NCBI RefSeq assembly: GCF_000419525.1
Contig: NZ_ATTE01000001.1
Span: 1,116,001 to 1,180,000 of the forward strand
Direction: 5' to 3'
Length of the DNA: 64,000 bases
DNA from: Leucothrix mucor DSM 2157
GTDB taxonomy: Bacteria; Pseudomonadota; Gammaproteobacteria; Thiotrichales; Thiotrichaceae
The notes under the pieces were generated by a model. The model saw only the letters and a list, made by a program, of their open reading frames with translations. It searched no databases and was not told where the DNA came from. This document shows positions 53,295 through 62,481 of this stretch, piece by piece. The position numbers and the translations under genes are program-made. How positions within the stretch are numbered: the first letter of the stretch is position 1; the number at the start of each line of letters is the position of its first letter.

Positions 53295-54482
53295 TTATGC
53301 TCCATGATGTTGTTGCGCATTCGCGTGTTTGACCATTCGCTCACAGCCCTCAGCAAACAGCGTATCTTCAGTGGTTAAGGCTATGCGTACCCAGTCGCTC
53401 AATGTCTCGCCAAAGGCGGAGCCTGGCATGACTGCAACGCCTGCATTCTCTAATAGGTCAACGGCATAGTCATAGCCAGACAGCCCGGTGGCCGCGACAT
53501 TCACCAGCGCAAACATTCCCGCTTTGGGCAGGCTCACGGTTAGCTGGCTGTCGCGTTGAAGTGTCTCCGCTAGTAGATTAGCGCGGGCTTCAAAGCGTGC
53601 CATCATGCCTTCAGCGATGGGAGAGGGTTGGGACACTGCCAATGCGGTCATATCTGCAATAAACGGTTGGTTACCAAATAACATGGTTTCTGAGAGCGGC
53701 AAAATGCGATGACAGAATTCCTCTGGCCCCACACACCAACCACTGCGAAAACCCGGTGCCGCATGGGATTTTGAGATAGAGCTCACCACTACCACCCGAT
53801 CCGCAATGGCTTCAAAAGCCAAAGGTGAAACGAACGTGGTATCGCTAAATACTAATTCTTCATACACTTCATCGACCACTAACCACAGGTCATGCTCGAC
53901 AGCTAAGGCGGCGATCGCTTCAATATCTTCAGTGGTTAAAACGGCACCGGTGGGGTTGTGGGGCGTATTGAGTAGAATGGCTTGTGTGCGCTCGGTGATG
54001 CGCGCCTTCAAGTCCGCAGCGCTTAAGCGAAAGCCATTTTCAGGGCGCAGTGGCACGGGAACGACGGTCGCACCGGATGAGGCAATTACCCCTTCGTAGG
54101 TAGCGTACATGGGGTCGCCAACCAGCACTTCATCACCCGCCTCAACGAGGCCATTCATCACGGTATATAAAGCAGTTTGGGTACCGGGAAAGCAGAGAAC
54201 TTGCTGCTGAGAAATGGTTCGTTTTAAGCGCTGGCTATAGCGTTGGGCCAAGGCTTTACACAGGTTATCTTCACCTCTGCCACTGGAATAAGCGGTGCGC
54301 CCTTGTTGCATGGCGGTATAGGCCGCTTCAATTAGATAGTTTGGTATCGCCACATCGGGCTCACCAATGGTTAGCTCAATAATATCTTTACCTTCCGCAA
54401 TCATCTGGCGGGCGCGATCATGGATGACCCATTTCTCACTCCCCAGCGTGGCTAATCGTTGTGTTACGGATGCATATTTCAT
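53295..54482 (-). CDS. aruH: arginine:pyruvate aminotransferase, AruH-type
   Basis: A 395-residue fold-type I aminotransferase. Features are ELTIGEPDVAIP, SSGRGEDNLCKALAQRY, NTPHNPTGAVLT with the PLP-binding Asn, DEVYEELVF, and the PLP lysine in SSISKSHAAPGFRSGW. The pairing with aruI matches the arginine transaminase pathway of Pseudomonas, in which arginine and pyruvate give 2-ketoarginine and alanine. Its start overlaps the tetR stop by 4 bases (ATGA). Assignment is from motif plus context. Confidence 0.88.
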   Translation of the reverse strand: MKYASVTQRLATLGSEKWVIHDRARQMIAEGKDIIELTIGEPDVAIPNYLIEAAYTAMQQGRTAYSSGRGEDNLCKALAQRYSQRLKRTISQQQVLCFPGTQTALYTVMNGLVEAGDEVLVGDPMYATYEGVIASSGATVVPVPLRPENGFRLSAADLKARITERTQAILLNTPHNPTGAVLTTEDIEAIAALAVEHDLWLVVDEVYEELVFSDTTFVSPLAFEAIADRVVVVSSISKSHAAPGFRSGWCVGPEEFCHRILPLSETMLFGNQPFIADMTALAVSQPSPIAEGMMARFEARANLLAETLQRDSQLTVSLPKAGMFALVNVAATGLSGYDYAVDLLENAGVAVMPGSAFGETLSDWVRIALTTEDTLFAEGCERMVKHANAQQHHGA

Positions 54483-55135
54483 AAGGTTTCCAATTGTTTA
54501 GTCAGGTCCATACCCAATATTCCACTGACAGATTTCAAACCAATCTCAGCCAGCTCTCCTTCAGCAAACATTTCCGCCAAGGCGCCGCCTTCCAGCCATA
54601 AGCCATCAATCACCGCATTACAGGCAATCGCGTACTGGCGTAACTGAGCGTCATCTACCGGACGACCCAGCTCACTCAGGGCGTCCGCGATCAATGCCTG
54701 CATGCGGTCCCGATACTGCAGATAGGTTCTCTCATGTGTCGCGCGCATCTGTGGATGCTGCTGCACAAACTGAAAAAATCCTGCCCACAATGAAATACCC
54801 TGAGGGTCGACTACCGGCGGGCTCAATGACGTCACCACCATACTTGCCAGACGCTCTAAAGCAGAGGTCGAATCAGCTTCTGCCGACTTGGCACTAAGCT
54901 CGGTCATTCGCTGCATATGGTATTCATAGGCGGCAATAATCAGCTCGTCTTTGCTCGAAAAGTAATGCCGGATCAAGCCTTGCGTTACGCTAGCCTCAAG
55001 CGCAATGGCTCGTACTGTGGCGGCTCTCACACCTTTTACCGCGATAAGCCGCAGGGTTGCCAAAATGAGCTCTTCTTTACGGTGATCCGCAGACTCCCGG
55101 CTAAAACGACGCGTTTGTTCTGGTGCTTGGCCCAT
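54479..55135 (-). CDS. TetR-family regulator of the arginine locus
   Basis: A 218-residue BetI-like TetR regulator. The helix-turn-helix is in RKEELILATLRLIAVKGVRAATVRAIALEASVTQGLIRHYFSSKDEL, broken here only by the standard helices. The C-terminal ligand domain contains ISLWAGFFQFVQQHPQM. It heads the minus-strand operon and faces the ABC importer operon across 140 to 160 bases, so it probably controls both from one operator. An AGGAGG site precedes the ATG. The ligand may be arginine or a methylarginine; that is inferred. Confidence 0.85.
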   Translation of the reverse strand: MGQAPEQTRRFSRESADHRKEELILATLRLIAVKGVRAATVRAIALEASVTQGLIRHYFSSKDELIIAAYEYHMQRMTELSAKSAEADSTSALERLASMVVTSLSPPVVDPQGISLWAGFFQFVQQHPQMRATHERTYLQYRDRMQALIADALSELGRPVDDAQLRQYAIACNAVIDGLWLEGGALAEMFAEGELAEIGLKSVSGILGMDLTKQLETL

Positions 55136-55200
55136 TATTTCCTCCTGCCATTGGCTCGATCGTGTTGCGATATTTCCTACTGTATCAGAGATTTTTATTA

Positions 55201-55243
55201 ATTATACAAATGTATAGTAATTTTTAAAAACCCTAATTATACA
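55201..55243. promoter_or_regulatory. candidate TetR operator in divergent promoter region
   Basis: A perfect palindrome TATACA-AA-TGTATA lies at 55203-55216. The sequence ATTATACA occurs at 55201-55208 and again at 55236-55243, giving a second half site with a looser partner. Location between tetR and the ABC operon suits dual control. Confidence 0.55.
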
Positions 55244-55297
55244 CTTGCGTAATTACTGAAAATAAGAGTTAATGGAATGAAACTTAGGAGACACATT

Positions 55298-56098
55298 ATG
55301 ATTTCCCCGCCTGCTGAGGAAGACTCGACAGACGTTTCAGGTTCACTTGTCGAAGCGATTCGTATTGAAAATCTACACAAATCTTTTGGTGACTTAAAAG
55401 TACTGAAAGGCGTTTCCCTGACGGCTAATCAAGGCGATGTGATCGCGATTATTGGCGGCAGCGGCTCGGGCAAGTCAACACTGCTGCGTTGTATTAATTT
55501 CCTCGAAAATCCCTCCGCCGGCAACATCGTGATTGCGGGTGAATCGGTCAAAATGAAAGCCGATGGCACGCCCGCTAACCGCCGTCAAATCGAACGCATC
55601 CGTTCACGCTTGGGCATGGTGTTTCAAAGCTTCAACCTTTGGACGCACCGCACGCTTCTTGAAAACATTATTGAAATTCCGGTGCATGTATTGGGTGTAC
55701 CGAAAGCCCAAGCTATCGAGACTGCCAAAGCCCTGTTAGCGCGGGTTGGCCTGAGCGATAAAGCCGATGTGTATCCTGCATTTTTATCCGGTGGACAACA
55801 GCAGCGAGCAGCCATCGCACGGGTACTCGCTGTCGACCCCAGCTCAATGCTATTTGATGAGCCCACCAGCGCACTTGATCCCGAGCTTGTTGGCGAAGTC
55901 TTAAATGTGATTCGCGATTTAGCCGCCGAAGGGCGCACCATGATTTTGGTGACGCATGAAATGAAATTTGCACGTGAGGTAGCGACCCAAGTTATCTACC
56001 TTTATCAAGGACGGATCGAAGAACAAGGGCCACCAGAGCAAGTCTTTGGCGCGCCCAAATCGGAACGATTAAAACAGTTTCTACAATCTGTTGGGTAA
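55298..56098 (+). CDS. polar amino-acid ABC transporter ATPase
   Basis: A 266-residue ATP-binding subunit of the HisP/ArtP/AotP type. It has Walker A IGGSGSGKSTLLR, the QSFNLWTHRTLLENI Q-loop, LSGGQQQRAAIARVL signature, Walker B MLFDEPTSALDPE and the switch histidine in ILVTHEMKF. The ATG at 55298 follows AGGAGACAC; an upstream ATG at 55277 lacks a site. It is first in an operon with binding protein and two permeases, divergent from the arginine catabolic operon. The imported substrate is likely arginine or a relative. Confidence 0.92.
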   Translation: MISPPAEEDSTDVSGSLVEAIRIENLHKSFGDLKVLKGVSLTANQGDVIAIIGGSGSGKSTLLRCINFLENPSAGNIVIAGESVKMKADGTPANRRQIERIRSRLGMVFQSFNLWTHRTLLENIIEIPVHVLGVPKAQAIETAKALLARVGLSDKADVYPAFLSGGQQQRAAIARVLAVDPSSMLFDEPTSALDPELVGEVLNVIRDLAAEGRTMILVTHEMKFAREVATQVIYLYQGRIEEQGPPEQVFGAPKSERLKQFLQSVG

Positions 56099-56129
56099 AC
56101 CCCAGCCCCACACTGAAAAGGAAAGAAAA

Positions 56130-56894
56130 ATGAAATTAAACATGATTCTGAGTACTGCCTTCATCACCCTGGCTATGGCACACACAGCCGCTGCTGAAAC
56201 GGTTAAAGTGGGAATTGCTGCTGAGCCGTATCCTCCATTTGCATCGATGGATTCTGCTGGTAAGTGGACGGGGTGGGAAGTTGAAATCATTGATGCCATT
56301 TGTGACGCAGCCAAGCTGGAATGTGAAGTTACTCCAACCGCATGGGATGGCATTATTCCATCACTTCTTGGAAAGCAGATTGATGTGATTATGGCGTCGA
56401 TGTCGATTACGGAAGAGCGCAGCAAAACAATTGATTTCACCAATAAATATTACAACTCACCTGCCGTGATTGTGGCGGATAAGTCCATGGAAATCACACC
56501 GGATAATGCCGGCTTAAAAGGTAAGATTCTGGGAATTCAGGCATCCACCACACATGCAACGTATGCTCAGGAGCACTTTGCGGATGATGCTGAGTTAAAG
56601 TCTTACCAAACACAGGATGAGGCGAATCAGGATCTTATTGCCGGTCGTATTGATGCTACCCAAGCCGATGCGATTGCGATGGCTGATTTTGTAAATAGCG
56701 ATGCTGGAAAATGCTGCGAAATTAAAGGCGCAGTTGCGGATGATGAGGCGATCTTAGGTAAAGGTATTGGTGCCGGTGTGCGCAAAGGCGATGATGAGCT
56801 GCGTGAAAAGCTGAATGCAGGCATTGCCGCCATTGTTGAAAATGGCACGCACAAGAAAATCACGGATAAGTACTTCACTGTTGATATCTATTGA
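56130..56894 (+). CDS. amino-acid ABC transporter substrate-binding protein
   Basis: A 254-residue periplasmic binding protein, family 3. The signal peptide covers residues 1-22 (cleaved in HTAAA), and the mature protein starts ETVKVGIAAEPYPPF. Next come GWEVEIIDAICDAAKLECEVTPTAWDGIIPSL and VIMASMSITEERSKTIDF. The binding residues for the alpha-amino acid group are in SMSITEERS. It lacks the usual second cysteine pair but has adjacent CC near residue 190. AAGGAAAG precedes the ATG; an overlapping start at 56091 is rejected as it would spoil the signal peptide. Confidence 0.92.
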   Translation: MKLNMILSTAFITLAMAHTAAAETVKVGIAAEPYPPFASMDSAGKWTGWEVEIIDAICDAAKLECEVTPTAWDGIIPSLLGKQIDVIMASMSITEERSKTIDFTNKYYNSPAVIVADKSMEITPDNAGLKGKILGIQASTTHATYAQEHFADDAELKSYQTQDEANQDLIAGRIDATQADAIAMADFVNSDAGKCCEIKGAVADDEAILGKGIGAGVRKGDDELREKLNAGIAAIVENGTHKKITDKYFTVDIY

Positions 56895-56904
56895 TCGCTG
56901 ATTG

Positions 56905-57627
56905 ATGGAATCCCTTGAACTACTCTCATTGTCTCCTCCGGGGTGGGGAGGCAACTTACTTCGCGGCCTGCTAAATTCATTACAAATTGCGCTGGGTGCA
57001 TTTGGCTTTGGCTTAATCATCGGTTTATTTGGTGCTTACGGTAAACTCAACGGCGGGCCAATACTCAGAGATGTGCTGTCGATCTACACGACGGTGGTCA
57101 GAGCGGTACCGGAGCTGGTACTTATCCTGATTCTCTATTATGTCGGTACCGATCTTATTAATCAGGCCTCCAGTGCGCTTGGTTATGGGCGTATTGAAAT
57201 CAATGGGGTTGCGGCAGGCATTTGGGTGTTAGGTATTGTGCAGGGCGCTTATGCTACGGAAGTATTGCGCGGTGCCATTCTGGCCGTACCCGCAGGCCAA
57301 ACTGAATCGGCACGTGCCTTTGGCATGCCACCTTTAATGCTGATGCGCCGTATTACAATCCCTGCAATGTTGTCATTTGCGCTACCCGGTTTAGCCAATT
57401 TATGGTTGATTGCCACCAAAGACACGGCGCTCCTAGCAGTCGTCGGCTTTAGTGAGCTGACATTAGAAACCCGTCAGGCAGCCACCAGTACTCGCTCATA
57501 TTTTACGTTCTTCCTCGCAGCCGGCGCGCTGTATTTGATGGTGACATTACTCTCTGGCGTGGTGTTTAAACGACTTGAAAATCACGCGCGACGTGGACAG
57601 GTTGATTTAAAAGGCAGCGGCTCATGA
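56905..57627 (+). CDS. amino-acid ABC transporter permease (HisQ/ArtQ-type)
   Basis: A 240-residue integral membrane subunit with about five helices. The GLLNSLQIALGAFGFGLIIG start and the EAA-like loop VLRGAILAVPAGQTESARAFGM match the HisQ/ArtQ group. It pairs with the next permease as a heterodimer over the ATPase. Start is ATG 56905, with a TTG 3 bases earlier also possible. It overlaps the next permease by 4 bases. Confidence 0.9.
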   Translation: MESLELLSLSPPGWGGNLLRGLLNSLQIALGAFGFGLIIGLFGAYGKLNGGPILRDVLSIYTTVVRAVPELVLILILYYVGTDLINQASSALGYGRIEINGVAAGIWVLGIVQGAYATEVLRGAILAVPAGQTESARAFGMPPLMLMRRITIPAMLSFALPGLANLWLIATKDTALLAVVGFSELTLETRQAATSTRSYFTFFLAAGALYLMVTLLSGVVFKRLENHARRGQVDLKGSGS

Positions 57628-58400
57628 GTGGGTTAAAAGCGTGGTTCCTGCCACACCGTATCGTCATGCTGCTACTAGCTGTTGCACTGGTGATCTGGTG
57701 TGCCATGAGCTTGCGCTGGGATTGGATACCGAAATACACGCCACTGGCGATTGAAGGCATCTGGCGGACTATTTGGCTGCTGGTGGTTTCTATCGTGTTC
57801 GGCTTTATGCTGGCAGTGCCCTTGGGTTTTGCGCAGGCGGTGGGGCCTTGGTATCTGGCAGCTCCGGCTAAAACCTTCTGCACGGTGATCAGAGGCACGC
57901 CTTTATTACTTCAGATCTGGCTGCTGTACTATGGCTTGGGCTCTGTGTTCCCTCAGTTCCCGGAAATTCGAAACAGTGAGCTCTGGCCGTATTTAAGACA
58001 GGCTTGGCCGTATGCGGTGCTGGCCTTGACCTTGTCCTATGCCGGCTATGAAGGGGAAATCATGCGCGGCGCGTTTCGTGGGGTTGCAAAGGGCCAATTG
58101 GAAACCGCTAAAGCCTTCGGCATGAGCCGCTTTACGGTGTTCCGACGCATCTGGTTGCCGCAGGCGATCCGTAGTGTATTGCCGACCTTGGGTGGTGAAA
58201 CTATCCTGCAGTTAAAGGCCACACCACTGGTTGCTACCATTACAATTATGGATATTTATGCGGTGTCATCGCGGGTTCGGCAGGATACCTTTATTATTTA
58301 TGAGCCATTGTTATTACTGGCAGTGATTTATTTGATTATCGCAGGGCTGATTACCTTAGGCTTTAAATGGCTGGAGAATAGGGGGCCTCAAAAGCGCTGA
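57624..58400 (+). CDS. amino-acid ABC transporter permease (HisM/ArtM-type)
   Basis: A 258-residue second permease with the family motifs GIWRTIWLLVVSIVFG at the start, VIRGTPLLLQIWLLYYGLG in the conserved cytoplasmic loop region, and the EAA loop EIMRGAFRGVAKGQLETAKAFGMS. It ends the operon; a strong bidirectional terminator follows. Together with the binding protein and ATPase it makes a complete importer. Confidence 0.9.
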   Translation: MSGLKAWFLPHRIVMLLLAVALVIWCAMSLRWDWIPKYTPLAIEGIWRTIWLLVVSIVFGFMLAVPLGFAQAVGPWYLAAPAKTFCTVIRGTPLLLQIWLLYYGLGSVFPQFPEIRNSELWPYLRQAWPYAVLALTLSYAGYEGEIMRGAFRGVAKGQLETAKAFGMSRFTVFRRIWLPQAIRSVLPTLGGETILQLKATPLVATITIMDIYAVSSRVRQDTFIIYEPLLLLAVIYLIIAGLITLGFKWLENRGPQKR

Positions 58401-58430
58401 GATCTTGGAAAGGCTATTGCTTTAAGGCAA

Positions 58431-58468
58431 AAAAAATCCCGCAACCAAATGGTGCGGGATTTTTTTAT
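58431..58468. terminator. bidirectional terminator between ABC and glycogen operons
   Basis: A stem of 8 bp (58436-58443 with 58453-58460) extended by an inner pair of bases, flanked by A-run and T-run. It serves the ABC operon on plus and glgP on minus. Confidence 0.9.
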
Positions 58469-58485
58469 GCGATCAATTCAATGAA

Positions 58486-60975
58486 TTAACCGGACACTGG
58501 CTCTAAGTGCCAAATGTCTTGGTTGTACTCGTGCATGGTACGGTCAGTCGAGAAGAATCCGCTGCTAGCCGAGTTCAGGATACTCATGGTTACCCACTTT
58601 TCCTGATCCTGCCATGTCTCAGAAACTTTAGCTTGCTCATCCACATAGCTGCGGAAATCGGCCAAAGTCATCCAAGGATCATGCGGGTTCATCAAACTGT
58701 TAATGATGTTGTTGAAAATGCCCGGCTCATTGGAGTTGAAGTGTCCGCAGCGCAGCAAATTCAGTACTGCTTGCAGATCCTGATCGTGCTCAATGAACTC
58801 TTCAGGGCGGTAGTGCGAACGCATCGCTTCCACTTCATTTTCACGCAGACCAAACAGGAAGAAGTTCTCTTCACCAACGGCTTCTAAGATCTCGATGTTA
58901 GCGCCATCGTAAGTACCGATAGTGAGTGCGCCGTTCATCATGAACTTCATGTTACCGGTACCAGAGGCTTCTTTACCCGCGGTTGAAATCTGCTCGGATA
59001 AGTCAGCACCCGGTGCAATGATCTCCATGGAGGAAACATTGTAGTTCGGGAAGAACGCCAGCTTCAGCTTATCGCCCACTTCGCTGTCATTATTAATGAC
59101 TTCAGCAACACAGTTGATCAGTTTGATAATGTCTTTTGCCAACAAGTAACCCGGTGCTGCTTTACCACCAATCAGTACGCAGCGTGGGCTCCAGTCTTTG
59201 ATATCGCCATTCTTCACTTGGTTGTACAGGTGAATCACGTGCAACACATTCAGCAGTTGACGCTTGTACTCGTGAATACGTTTTACCTGAACGTCAAACA
59301 TCGCGTCAGTATTAAACTCGACATCGCAGCGCTCTTTAACAAGCTCTGCAAGGCGGGCCTTATTGGCTTGCTTAACCGCTTTCCAGTTTTGACGGAATTC
59401 AGTGTTCTCAAGCTGCGCCAATGGCTTCACTTGTTCCAGTTGTGATAAGTCACGAATCCAGTCTTCGCCGATTTGGCTGCTGATCAGTTCGGTCATCAGT
59501 GGGTTAGATTGTGCAACCCAACGACGTGGTGTAACACCATTGGTTTTGTTGTTGAACTTCTCTGGCCACAACTCATAGAAATCACGGAACAAGCCTTTTT
59601 TCAGTAGCTCGGAGTGCAGGGCAGCCACACCGTTAATTGAGAAGCTACCAACAATCGCCAAATGCGCCATGCGCACGTGCTTAACCGGGCCTTCTTCAAT
59701 AATCGACATACGAGACTGGCGCTCAGTGTTACCCGGCCAGCGCTGCGAGACGGCTCTCAGGAAGCGGCTGTTGATCTCATAAATGATATCCAGCAGACGT
59801 GGCAGCAGGCATTCAAACAAGCTGACAGGCCATTTTTCCAGCGCTTCAGGAAGTAGTGTATGGTTGGTGTAAGCCAATGACTTGGTGACGATGCTCCACG
59901 CATCTTTCCACTCGAGTCCTTTCTCATCCAGTAGAATGCGCATCAGCTCGGCCACACAAATGGTCGGGTGCGTGTCATTCATCTGGAAAACGTTGTCATG
60001 CGCAAACTGGGAGTAGTCCGGCTCGCCATCGAAACGTTTCTCCCACTGGCGAATCACGTCTTGAATACTGGCAGAGGCGAGGAAGTACTGCTGCTTTAAG
60101 CGCAGCTCCTTACCGTTTTCAGTGGCGTCATTCGGGTACAGCACCATTGAGATATTCTCAGCGCTGTTTTTAGCCGCAACAGAGTCAGAATAGCTACCGG
60201 CATTAAACTCATCCAGATTGAACTCGTCAGTGGCTGTTGAGTGCCATAAGCGCAGGGTGTTGACGGTGTTATTACGGTAGCCAGTGACCGGCATATCGTA
60301 AGGAATCGCGATAACATCACGAGTGTCTACCCACTTGGCAACTAGCTTACCGCTGTCGTCATGACGGTACTCTGTGTAGCCACCAAATTTGATACGTTGT
60401 GAATACTCAGGGCGTTCGATTTCCCATGGGTTGCCATCGCGCAGCCAGTGATCCGGCTCTTCATCCTGGAATCCATTGATGATTTCCTGGCGGAACATAC
60501 CGTACTGGTAGCGGATACCGTAGCCCGTTACTGGAAGCTCCAGCGTGGCGCAGCTATCTAAGAAACAAGCCGCCAGACGACCTAAGCCGCCATTACCCAA
60601 ACCGGCATCGGCTTCAGCTTCCTGAATATCTTCCAGCTCAAAACACATGGTCTGCAGTGCCGCATCCGTTTGCTTGGAGATGCCCATGTTCAACAGATGA
60701 TTACCCAGTGCGCGGCCAATCAAAAATTCGAGGGAGAGGTAATACGTGCGGCGTACGCCGACTTGTTTTTGTGCCAAGCTCGTGTTGCGCCAATCCGCCA
60801 TAATGCGGTCGCGCAGGGTCAGGCTCATCGCGTTGTATGCGTATACAGGGGTGGTACCACTGCTACGACCTAAGTTGTACGTTAGGTAGTGCTTGAAGCT
60901 ATCGCTCAGAGCCTCTTCAGTGGTCTCTAAGCGGGCGAGTGGCTCGCGTCGCTTATGGTTACTATCGTTACCCAT
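58486..60975 (-). CDS. glgP: glycogen/maltodextrin phosphorylase
   Basis: An 829-residue GT35 phosphorylase releasing glucose-1-phosphate from alpha-1,4-glucan ends. It has GLGNGGLGRLAACFLDS near residue 125, the TNHTLLPEALEKW motif, and the PLP-binding region STAGKEASGTGNMKFMMNGAL with its lysine. Length is normal (E. coli 815). The ATG is preceded by AAGGATT. It is last in the glgB-glgA-glgP order, 54 bases after glgA, without an obvious terminator between. Confidence 0.96.
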   Translation of the reverse strand: MGNDSNHKRREPLARLETTEEALSDSFKHYLTYNLGRSSGTTPVYAYNAMSLTLRDRIMADWRNTSLAQKQVGVRRTYYLSLEFLIGRALGNHLLNMGISKQTDAALQTMCFELEDIQEAEADAGLGNGGLGRLAACFLDSCATLELPVTGYGIRYQYGMFRQEIINGFQDEEPDHWLRDGNPWEIERPEYSQRIKFGGYTEYRHDDSGKLVAKWVDTRDVIAIPYDMPVTGYRNNTVNTLRLWHSTATDEFNLDEFNAGSYSDSVAAKNSAENISMVLYPNDATENGKELRLKQQYFLASASIQDVIRQWEKRFDGEPDYSQFAHDNVFQMNDTHPTICVAELMRILLDEKGLEWKDAWSIVTKSLAYTNHTLLPEALEKWPVSLFECLLPRLLDIIYEINSRFLRAVSQRWPGNTERQSRMSIIEEGPVKHVRMAHLAIVGSFSINGVAALHSELLKKGLFRDFYELWPEKFNNKTNGVTPRRWVAQSNPLMTELISSQIGEDWIRDLSQLEQVKPLAQLENTEFRQNWKAVKQANKARLAELVKERCDVEFNTDAMFDVQVKRIHEYKRQLLNVLHVIHLYNQVKNGDIKDWSPRCVLIGGKAAPGYLLAKDIIKLINCVAEVINNDSEVGDKLKLAFFPNYNVSSMEIIAPGADLSEQISTAGKEASGTGNMKFMMNGALTIGTYDGANIEILEAVGEENFFLFGLRENEVEAMRSHYRPEEFIEHDQDLQAVLNLLRCGHFNSNEPGIFNNIINSLMNPHDPWMTLADFRSYVDEQAKVSETWQDQEKWVTMSILNSASSGFFSTDRTMHEYNQDIWHLEPVSG

Positions 60976-61029
60976 GCTTGGGAATCCTTCTTTAAGAATG
61001 ATAAAAATTAATTTTATTAGTGTGTTGGT

Positions 61030-62481
61030 TTACTGATAAATACTTAGGTACTTTGCCGCGCTGTGCTCCCAGCCAAAGTCCTGACGCATTGCTTTTTGTT
61101 GAATCTGCTGCCACATCTTAGGATGTTGGTAGAGATGCAATGCATGTTGCAGTGTGGATATCAGCGCATTAGTGTCCGCTGAATACATCACGAACCCTGT
61201 TGCACTGCCATCCTCAATCGCATCAATCGAGGCGTTAACCACGGTATCTGCTAAGCCGCCAGTATAATTCACCACCGGTAGTGTGCCGTATTGCAGGCTG
61301 TACATTTGGTTCAGGCCGCAAGGCTCAAAGCGCGATGGCATCAGGAACAAGTCGCTGCCGGCTTCCACCAAATGCGCCATCGGTTCGGAGTAACCAATAA
61401 AGGTAAATACCCGATCCGGATGCAGTTCGCTAAGCTCCAGTAAAATGCGTTCGTAATACGGGCTACCAGATCCCATCAACATAAAGTTGGCGTTGGTTTC
61501 TGCCAGTAGTATCGGTATTGCGCGGGTGATCAGATCCACGCCTTTTTGTTCAACCAGTCGTGTCACCATGCCCATTAGCGGTGCGTCTAACATCGCTTCG
61601 GTTACGGTGTCAGTGACTTGCTCCAGCAGCGCACGTTTGTTGTCGCGCTTGCCGGGTTGTACCTTATCCGCCGAGTAGTGATGCGGTAGGTAAGGATCCG
61701 TTTCAGTGTTCCAGATTTCGGTGTCGATGCCGTTGAGTATTCCGGTCAGCTTGTAACGGCGGGACGATAGAATACCTTCCATACCTTGTCCAAACTGCGG
61801 CGTACAAATCTCTTCGGCATAAGTTGGGCTTACAGTGCTAATGGCATCAGAGTAAATCAGTCCGGCCTTTAGCATTGAGAAGCCACCGTAAAACTCAGCC
61901 CCTTCTGGCGACCACCAATGTTCTGGTAAGCCCAGTGCCCGAAATTGCTCCTCAGAAAAGTGCCCGCCATAAGCCAGATTATGAATGGTGAATACGCGCC
62001 TGGGGCGTCTCGCTTCCTGATCCAAAAAGGCTGGAATCAGGCCGCATTGCCAGTCATTGGCGTGTACCACATCGGCCCGCCAGTCTTTTATAACATTGCC
62101 GGTTGCGATTTGTGATACGGCCCATGCAAATTGCGTGTAGCGCTCTGCATTGTCCGCCCAGTCGTGGCCATCTGGCCCCAAATACGGATTGCCAGGCCGG
62201 TCATACAGGCCCGGACAATCAATCAGCCACAGCGTGACATCAATCTTTTCATGCTTTGCTTCCAGCAGACGCAATGTGGGTTGTTCACCATACGGTGAGT
62301 CGAGCCAACCCAATATGCGCAGATTTGTACACTGCTGCAGTACCTCTCGGTAGGCAGGCATGATCAGATGTACATTATGTCCGGTGGCTTTGAGGGCGTG
62401 TGGCAAACTATACGACACATCACCTAAACCGCCGGTTTTGACCAAAGGCCAAACTTCACTACTGGCAAACAATATATTCAT
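61030..62481 (-). CDS. glgA: glycogen synthase
   Basis: A 483-residue GT5 enzyme adding glucose from ADP-glucose to glycogen. Signatures are [19 protein letters not shown] (the KTGGL ADP-glucose motif, residues 9-27), [11 protein letters not shown], and the C-terminal [22 protein letters not shown] with the catalytic Glu. Its start codon overlaps the glgB stop (ATGA), so it is translated together with the branching enzyme. Length matches E. coli GlgA. Confidence 0.96.
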   Translation of the reverse strand: MNILFASSEVWPLVKTGGLGDVSYSLPHALKATGHNVHLIMPAYREVLQQCTNLRILGWLDSPYGEQPTLRLLEAKHEKIDVTLWLIDCPGLYDRPGNPYLGPDGHDWADNAERYTQFAWAVSQIATGNVIKDWRADVVHANDWQCGLIPAFLDQEARRPRRVFTIHNLAYGGHFSEEQFRALGLPEHWWSPEGAEFYGGFSMLKAGLIYSDAISTVSPTYAEEICTPQFGQGMEGILSSRRYKLTGILNGIDTEIWNTETDPYLPHHYSADKVQPGKRDNKRALLEQVTDTVTEAMLDAPLMGMVTRLVEQKGVDLITRAIPILLAETNANFMLMGSGSPYYERILLELSELHPDRVFTFIGYSEPMAHLVEAGSDLFLMPSRFEPCGLNQMYSLQYGTLPVVNYTGGLADTVVNASIDAIEDGSATGFVMYSADTNALISTLQHALHLYQHPKMWQQIQQKAMRQDFGWEHSAAKYLSIYQ

